From Bacteroidaceae bacterium (lineage in GTDB: Bacteria > Bacteroidota > Bacteroidia > Bacteroidales > Bacteroidaceae), in NCBI GenBank assembly GCA_017551845.1, contig JAFZKR010000050.1:1-15161 (forward strand): 15,161 bases of DNA. Reading direction: 5' to 3'. Both the position numbers and the translations under genes were made by a program. This document shows, piece after piece, positions 10,142 to 15,161 of the stretch. Positions within the stretch are counted from its first letter, which is position 1. Every line of letters starts with the position of its first letter. Under the pieces are notes generated by a model that saw only the letters and a list, made by a program, of their open reading frames with translations, was not told where the DNA came from and ran no database searches.

Positions 10142-11484
10142 AGCCGGAGCAAAACTACATAGATTTATTCGGTCAGAACCGTCTCCTCATTGATAACGGT
10201 TCGGCTGGAGCTATGAATGCCTTGCGAGACAAGGCAGCGGAGTGCTTCAGGAGTTATGGCTTACCTGATAAGAGACTGGAGGAGTACAGGCATACCGATG
10301 TCTCCGCCTGGTTCGCGCCCGATTGGGGAATGAATCTTGGCCGCCTGGAGATGAAAGTGGACCTGACGCAGGCTTTCAGATGTAATGTCCCCAATATGAG
10401 CACTCTGCTCTATTTTCTGGCCAATGACGTGTTCGGGGCATCAATGATGGCCTCCAAGGTATCGCTTCCGGATGGTGTATATGTGGGTAGCCTGCGGGAT
10501 GCGGCTAAGGATTTACCGGAGATTGTGGATAGCCATTACGGCCGTCTGGCTGACATGGAACGTCCGGGCATTGCTGCGTTGAACACCATGTTTGCACAGG
10601 ACGGGATGATGATATATGTTCCGGACGGTGTGGTGATAGAGAAACCTCTGCAGCTTGTCACTTTGCTGTCATCGCCCGTGGATATGATGGTGAACCGCAG
10701 GATTCTGATTGTGCTGGGACGCGGTGCTCAGCTTAAACTGTTACTTTGCGACCATGCGCTGACGGCCAACCGTTTCCTTACTACCCAGGTTATAGAGACT
10801 TTTGCAGGTCCTGGCTCACGATTGGAACTGTATGACCTGGAAGAGACTCATAACGCGGACCTGAGAGTATCGGAGCTGTACATAAGAGAGGAGGCGGACA
10901 GTCAGGTCGAAACGGATTATGTAACACTCAACAACGGACAGACACGCAATTCGGCGTTCGTAACGCTGTACGGGCCCGGAGCCAGTCTATCCCTGAACGG
11001 GATAGGTATCATTGACAGGGAGCAGCATCTTGACAATATGACCTTTGTTGACCACAGGGTGGAGGATTGTACCAGCAGTGAACTGTTCAAGTATGTCCTG
11101 GATGACAGTGCCACAGGTGCATTCGCCGGCAAGGTGCTGGTACGCTCTGGTGCACAGCGTACATCATCGCTGCAGACAAACCGTAATATATGCCTGACAC
11201 GTGAGGCCCGTATGTTCACTCAGCCTCAGCTGGAGATTTATGCCGATGACGTGAAGTGTTCGCACGGTGCGACAGTGGGACAACTGGACGACAAGGCCAT
11301 GTTCTATATGCGTCAGCGGGGTATTCCGGAGAAGGAGGCCCGCATCATGCTTATGCAGTCATTTGTGGGTGAGGTGACGGGACGTGTGTCGTTGGAGCCG
11401 TTGCGTGACCGTCTGAACAGACTGGTGGAGAAACGTTTCCGTGGTGAATTCTCACAATGCGAGGGTTGCCGGGTGTGCCGATAA
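10138..11484 (+). CDS. sufD: Fe-S cluster assembly protein SufD
   Basis: SufD pairs with SufB in the SufBC2D complex and is involved in iron acquisition for cluster assembly. The 448-aa protein has a variable helical N-terminal domain (about 1-110) and a beta-helix core. The core ends in the conserved DDVKCSHGATVGQLD, with Cys374 and His376 matching E. coli Cys358 and His360, followed by MFYMRQRGIPEKEAR. The start ATG overlaps the sufC stop (ATGA), indicating translational coupling. An unusual feature is the extreme C-terminus, which has three cysteines in a C-x2-C-x2-C arrangement at residues 441, 444 and 447. SufB is distinguished from this gene by its [11 protein letters not shown] block, which is absent here. 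Confidence 0.95.
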   Translation: MKPEQNYIDLFGQNRLLIDNGSAGAMNALRDKAAECFRSYGLPDKRLEEYRHTDVSAWFAPDWGMNLGRLEMKVDLTQAFRCNVPNMSTLLYFLANDVFGASMMASKVSLPDGVYVGSLRDAAKDLPEIVDSHYGRLADMERPGIAALNTMFAQDGMMIYVPDGVVIEKPLQLVTLLSSPVDMMVNRRILIVLGRGAQLKLLLCDHALTANRFLTTQVIETFAGPGSRLELYDLEETHNADLRVSELYIREEADSQVETDYVTLNNGQTRNSAFVTLYGPGASLSLNGIGIIDREQHLDNMTFVDHRVEDCTSSELFKYVLDDSATGAFAGKVLVRSGAQRTSSLQTNRNICLTREARMFTQPQLEIYADDVKCSHGATVGQLDDKAMFYMRQRGIPEKEARIMLMQSFVGEVTGRVSLEPLRDRLNRLVEKRFRGEFSQCEGCRVCR

Positions 11485-11498
11485 ATATTATGAGGACT

Positions 11499-12713
11499 AT
11501 GATTGACGTAGAGAGTATTCGAAGGGATTTTCCCATATTGGGTCGTGAGGTGTATGGCAGGCCTTTGGTCTATCTGGACAATGCCGCCACTACTCAGAAA
11601 CCTCAATGCGTCATTGATTCCATAGCCGATGCTTACCGGAATGTGAACGCCAATGTACATCGCGGCATACATTTCCTCTCGCAGGAGGCTACGGAGATGA
11701 TGGAGGCAGCCCGTGAGAAGGTGCGCAGGTTCATCGGTGCAGGCAGTACGGAGGAGATAATCTTCACCCGCGGTACAACTGAAAGTATGAATCTGCTGGC
11801 AAGCTCGTTCTCCGAGGCGTTCCTCAAGGAGGGTGATGAGGTTATCATATCCGGGATGGAGCATCACAGCAACATTGTTCCCTGGCAGCTCCAGGCCATG
11901 AAGTACGGATTCAAAATCAGGGTAATTCCAGTAATGGAATCCGGGGAGCCGGATATGGATGCTTATAAGGCACTTTTCAATCCTAAAACCAGACTTGTAA
12001 GCATTACGCATGTTTCCAATGTTACAGGTGTTGTGAATCCTGTTTCCGAAATAATCGGCCAAGCCCATTCGCACGGAGTTCCGGTGGCCGTTGACGGAGC
12101 TCAGTCCGTGCCTCACCTGAAGGTTGACGTTCAGGCTCTCGGGGCCGATTTCTACGCTTTCAGCGGGCACAAGATTTACGGCCCTACAGGTATAGGCGTG
12201 CTATATGGCCGAAAGGAGCTGTTGGAGCAGATGCCCCCCTATCAGGGTGGCGGCGAAATGATAAGGCGTGTCACTTTTGAGCGCACTACCTTTAATGAAC
12301 TGCCCTACAAGTTTGAAGCAGGTACACCTGATTATATAGGCTCCATCGCCCTGGCCGCTGCGCTTGATTATGTGGAGAACATAGGCATGGATGCTATTGC
12401 CGGATATGAGTCAGAGCTTTGCGCTTACGCTATTGAAAGATTGAGAGGGATACCGGATATGCGGATAATAGGAAACCCCAGGCATCGCAGTGCTGTCATA
12501 TCCTTTCTTGTGGGGAACATCCATCCGTCGGACATAGGTACCCTGCTTGACCGTCTGGGCATAGCGGTACGGACAGGACATCATTGTGCAGAGCCTCTTA
12601 TGGATAGGTTCGGCATTCCGGGTACGGTGCGGGCATCGTTCGCATTCTACAACACACATGCGGAAGTTGATGCTCTTGTGAACGGATTGGAACGTGTAAT
12701 AGGCATGTTCTGA
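11499..12713 (+). CDS. sufS: Cysteine desulfurase SufS
   Basis: SufS is a PLP enzyme that converts L-cysteine to L-alanine and holds the released sulfur as a persulfide for Fe-S assembly. The 404-aa form beginning MIDVESIRRDFPIL matches the family's usual length and N-terminus. Starts at 11457 (inside sufD) and 11490 are in frame but add residues not expected in homologues. Motifs are YLDNAATTQKP near the N-terminus, HHSNIVPWQ, SGHKIYGPTGIG with PLP-binding Lys225, and RTGHHCAEPLM with catalytic Cys363 (E. coli Cys364). It lies 14 bases after sufD. No SufE or SufU partner follows it. It is the last gene of the compact run, with no clear hairpin terminator after it, so some read-through into the lipoprotein gene is possible. 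Confidence 0.96.
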   Translation: MIDVESIRRDFPILGREVYGRPLVYLDNAATTQKPQCVIDSIADAYRNVNANVHRGIHFLSQEATEMMEAAREKVRRFIGAGSTEEIIFTRGTTESMNLLASSFSEAFLKEGDEVIISGMEHHSNIVPWQLQAMKYGFKIRVIPVMESGEPDMDAYKALFNPKTRLVSITHVSNVTGVVNPVSEIIGQAHSHGVPVAVDGAQSVPHLKVDVQALGADFYAFSGHKIYGPTGIGVLYGRKELLEQMPPYQGGGEMIRRVTFERTTFNELPYKFEAGTPDYIGSIALAAALDYVENIGMDAIAGYESELCAYAIERLRGIPDMRIIGNPRHRSAVISFLVGNIHPSDIGTLLDRLGIAVRTGHHCAEPLMDRFGIPGTVRASFAFYNTHAEVDALVNGLERVIGMF

Positions 12714-12734
12714 ATATTGTATTGAATAATTGTT

Positions 12735-12742
12735 TAATTTTG
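12735..12742 (+). promoter_or_regulatory. Bacteroidota -7 element upstream of the lipoprotein gene
   Basis: TAATTTTG matches TAnnTTTG exactly and lies 23 bases before the ATG at 12766. The -33 position (around 12708-12714) shows no clear TTTG, so the promoter is probable but not strong. Confidence 0.5.
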
Positions 12743-12765
12743 CACTGTTTTTAAATTCTACTCTT

Positions 12766-14151
12766 ATGAAGAAAAGTATTTTTAGTCTGTTGGCACTTGT
12801 GTTTTGCGCATTCGCAACATTGTCATGCGAAGGTGATGATGAAAACAAGGAGAATAACAACGGTAAGGAGGAGGAAAAGACAGAGAAATATCTGACTCTT
12901 CCCGAACAGCAGGAGATATTGGGTAATCTTGCCGGTGAATTGGCTGCCAAGATTGACCTTACACAGCTTCAGGAAGCAATTGCAATGCTTTCTCCCATCA
13001 AGGAACTGCCTATGGATGATATTCTTGATGCAGCTGAGAGAAACGAGGTTATGGGAGCCATGCTCGAACAGTTCAAGGAGATGGCCCAGACCGAAGGTAA
13101 TGTTGTATTGGATCTTTCAAAACTGAATTATCGTTTCGCCCTTGTCTTCAAACCTGTCACGATGGCAGACGGCAGTTTTGAGATGGCACCGGAGTTTGAA
13201 CTTGTCAACCGCAATCATGACCGTTTCCAGATAGACGTTGACGAGAGCATTCTGGGTTATCCGCTCTCTCTCTGGTTGAAGGGTGAAGGTGGAATGACTA
13301 CAGTGGAAATTGCCGATGATGAAGATGAACTCTCCATATCGCTTCCCAAGAACATTGCTGTCAGTCTGGATAGTGACGGTCAGAGCCTTTTCGGCGCTAA
13401 ACTGGTGATTGACACTGATCTCAAGATGACACTTCATGGAAAATTCAATGATGTGCTTTCTTCCGATGATGATCAGTATTCCATCGATTATGATGACGAT
13501 ACATATCTTACAGTAGATTGTGGCCGTTTCAATCTTGAAATAGCCGTCAATGCTGTGCAGTATGCATTAAGTGCTGCCATTCAGTATGTACCGGAGTCAG
13601 GTACCAAGATTTCGGTTTCTCTTTCCGATATCTCTTCAAACTCTGAACTGCTCAAGATAGAGGGCGGACTTGACGGTACGTTCAAGAAGAATATGACACT
13701 TGATGAGGAGAGCATCCTGGCATGGTTGATGGATTCAAAGAGCTGCCGCAAGCTTTGGGCCGATGTTTCACTCCTGGCAGGCGAGGCTACTTTCAAGGTG
13801 AAGCTTGACAATCCGATTGACGGCATACCCGCAGAGGACCGCATTGAATATATGAAATATCTGGAGAGTGACGAGAAGATGCCTGAGGAATTGAAGGAAA
13901 AGCTCATCAGCCAGATAATGCCGTATTTTGACAACGGTTTCTATTTCAAGGGATATAGTCCTGCACAGTCCAAGCTGGCATTCGTGGAAAATGAGGAGGG
14001 TTTGTTCGTGGTTTCATGTGATCCCAAATCCGAGGAATCAATGTCTGTGATGGAATTCCTCCTGACGGAAAAGATACAGGAATCAGTCAGCGCTATTTTG
14101 GCAAAGGTTCTTCCTATCGTTTCGATGTTCCAGTCAGATAATATTAAATAA
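12766..14151 (+). CDS. Putative surface lipoprotein of unknown function
   Basis: The ATG at 12766 begins a lipoprotein signal peptide: MKK, hydrophobic residues 5-17, then ATLSC with the lipidated Cys21. An earlier in-frame ATG at 12730 would disrupt this and is not used. Acidic residues directly after the cysteine (E-G-D-D-E) resemble the export signal that sends Bacteroidota lipoproteins to the cell surface. A short Asn/Glu/Lys-rich spacer (about 26-45) leads into a roughly 410-residue domain of alternating strands and acidic helices. I recognise no enzyme motif and cannot name a family. It has its own -7 element and terminator, so its position after sufS may not mean shared function. The 461-aa length and intact frame support a real gene. 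Confidence 0.85.
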   Translation: MKKSIFSLLALVFCAFATLSCEGDDENKENNNGKEEEKTEKYLTLPEQQEILGNLAGELAAKIDLTQLQEAIAMLSPIKELPMDDILDAAERNEVMGAMLEQFKEMAQTEGNVVLDLSKLNYRFALVFKPVTMADGSFEMAPEFELVNRNHDRFQIDVDESILGYPLSLWLKGEGGMTTVEIADDEDELSISLPKNIAVSLDSDGQSLFGAKLVIDTDLKMTLHGKFNDVLSSDDDQYSIDYDDDTYLTVDCGRFNLEIAVNAVQYALSAAIQYVPESGTKISVSLSDISSNSELLKIEGGLDGTFKKNMTLDEESILAWLMDSKSCRKLWADVSLLAGEATFKVKLDNPIDGIPAEDRIEYMKYLESDEKMPEELKEKLISQIMPYFDNGFYFKGYSPAQSKLAFVENEEGLFVVSCDPKSEESMSVMEFLLTEKIQESVSAILAKVLPIVSMFQSDNIK

Positions 14152-14174
14152 ACAGATATAGAAAACATACAGGG

Positions 14175-14203
14175 AAGGGGACGGATTCATTCCGTTCCCT
14201 TTT
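14175..14203 (+). terminator. Rho-independent terminator after the lipoprotein gene
   Basis: An 11-bp stem with one G-T pair (14175-14185 with 14191-14201) around a 5-base loop is followed by a short T run ending at 14203. It lies 23 bases after the lipoprotein stop and 12 bases before gpmI. I see no consensus promoter between the hairpin and gpmI, so either partial read-through or a weak promoter feeds gpmI. Confidence 0.65.
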
Positions 14204-14215
14204 ATATAAAAGAAG

Positions 14216-15161
14216 ATGAAACAGAAAGCATTGCTCATGATTCTTGACGGCTGGGGTATAGGTAACCATTCCAAGGCCGATGTTATTTACAACACTCCCA
14301 CTCCTTATATGGATTATCTTAATGCCAGCTATCCTCACGCACAGCTTCTTGCCAGCGGAGAGAATGTTGGTCTTCCTGACGGGCAGATGGGTAACTCGGA
14401 GGTAGGTCACCTGAACATAGGTGCCGGCCGTGTCGTTTATCAGGATCTTGTAAAGGTGAACCGTGCGATAGCCGACGGCAGCATACGTCAGAACAAGGAG
14501 ATAGTATCGGCGTACAGCTATGCCAAGGAGAGCGGAAAGAAACTGCACTTGATGGGTCTGGTATCGGACGGAGGAGTACACAGCTCACTCGAGCACCTGT
14601 TGTGCCTGACCGACATAGCACGCGAGTATGGTATCGACAAGACTTACGTCCACTGTTTCATGGACGGCCGTGACACTGACCCGAAGAGCGGCAAGGGGTT
14701 CATTGAGCAGCTTGTGAAGCGTGGTGACAAGGTGGCTACCATAATAGGACGTTACTATGCTATGGACCGTGACAAGCGTTGGGAGCGTGTGAAGATTGCT
14801 TATGACCAGCTTGTGAACGGCGAGGGCCGCAAGGTTTCCGATATGGTCAAGGCAGTGGAGGAATCATATTCCGAGGGCGTTACCGACGAGTTCATGAAGC
14901 CAATAGTGAATGAGGCTTACGACAGCCGTATAGAGGAGGGCGATGCAGTGATATTCTTCAATTTCCGCAACGACCGTGCTAAGGAACTTACAATAGTGCT
15001 TACACAGAAGGATATGGATGCCGAGGGTATGCACACCATTCTCGGTTTGCAGTATTATTGCCTCACTCCGTATGATGCTTCGTTTACAGGTGTTCACATA
15101 CTGTTTGACAAGGAGAATGTAACCAACACTCTTGGAGAGTACATCTCATCACAGAACCTCA
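14216..15161 (+). CDS. gpmI: 2,3-bisphosphoglycerate-independent phosphoglycerate mutase (3' partial)
   Basis: This is the metal-dependent enzyme that interconverts 3- and 2-phosphoglycerate in glycolysis and gluconeogenesis; it is cytoplasmic. The frame runs from the ATG at 14216 off the right edge, giving 315 codons of a family usually near 510. Visible signatures are ILDGWG with metal-binding Asp11, [17 protein letters not shown] with the phosphorylated Ser61, LVSDGGVHS with His122, FMDGRDTDP, and [16 protein letters not shown], all of the iPGM type rather than the cofactor-dependent type. The N-terminal metal site and the inserted transferase-like domain are present. The remaining metal ligands lie outside the window. 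Confidence 0.96.
   Translation, partial: MKQKALLMILDGWGIGNHSKADVIYNTPTPYMDYLNASYPHAQLLASGENVGLPDGQMGNSEVGHLNIGAGRVVYQDLVKVNRAIADGSIRQNKEIVSAYSYAKESGKKLHLMGLVSDGGVHSSLEHLLCLTDIAREYGIDKTYVHCFMDGRDTDPKSGKGFIEQLVKRGDKVATIIGRYYAMDRDKRWERVKIAYDQLVNGEGRKVSDMVKAVEESYSEGVTDEFMKPIVNEAYDSRIEEGDAVIFFNFRNDRAKELTIVLTQKDMDAEGMHTILGLQYYCLTPYDASFTGVHILFDKENVTNTLGEYISSQNL

Noticed and set aside
11457..11498. Earlier in-frame starts for SufS (11457 and 11490)
   Set aside because: The 11457 start lies inside sufD. Both add residues ahead of the conserved N-terminus. The ATG at 11499 gives the usual length, although 11490 cannot be fully excluded.
11313..12170. Long open frame on the minus strand (285 codons) opposite sufD and sufS
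   Set aside because: It overlaps two well-identified genes almost completely and its translation shows no recognisable domain or start context.
12730..12765. Earlier in-frame ATG for the lipoprotein
   Set aside because: It overlaps the -7 promoter element and places 12 extra residues before the lipoprotein signal peptide.

Overview
The window looks like a chromosomal segment of a Bacteroidales bacterium (gut Bacteroides/Prevotella-type). Three observations support this. The promoters match the Bacteroidota consensus (TTTG, about 20 bases, TAnnTTTG) rather than the E. coli sigma-70 consensus. IF2 is very long (1004 aa) with a Pro/Glu/Lys-rich linker. The order rimP-nusA-infB-cvpA-sufB-sufC-sufD-sufS is, from memory, typical of this order. 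Family or genus cannot be settled from what is visible. All genes look intact apart from those cut by the two window edges. I see no insertion sequence, prophage, CRISPR array, tRNA or rRNA.

Layout. (1) Bases 2-997 hold the C-terminal part of an S41 (C-terminal processing) serine peptidase, running tail-to-tail into a small single-pass membrane protein of unknown function on the minus strand (1004-1399). (2) A 106-base divergent region leads to a secreted SGNH/CE6-like acetylesterase (1506-2339), closed by a long palindromic terminator. (3) A near-consensus promoter (2388-2419) starts a tightly packed plus-strand run: rimP, nusA, infB, a CvpA-family membrane protein, sufB, sufC, sufD and sufS (2506-12713). 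The largest gap in the run is 54 bases and one junction is a 4-base ATGA overlap. (4) A putative surface lipoprotein of unknown function (12766-14151) has its own -7 element and a terminator. (5) The first 315 codons of gpmI, a glycolytic phosphoglycerate mutase, are cut by the right edge.

How the genes work together. RimP (30S maturation), NusA (transcription elongation and termination) and IF2 (initiator-tRNA placement) form a conserved expression-machinery cluster. SufS takes sulfur from cysteine and the SufB-SufC-SufD complex builds Fe-S clusters. The tight spacing suggests that Fe-S assembly is transcribed together with the transcription/translation factors. No sufE or sufU is visible, so the sulfur-transfer partner must lie elsewhere.

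The most interesting non-coding signal is a compact GC-rich hairpin with a T tract (2442-2463). It lies between the rimP promoter and the rimP start, where it would act as a leader terminator or attenuator, possibly one sensed by NusA itself. I found no clearly new defence or mobile system. The window is mostly housekeeping, with two uncharacterised proteins (the 131-aa membrane protein and the 461-aa lipoprotein).
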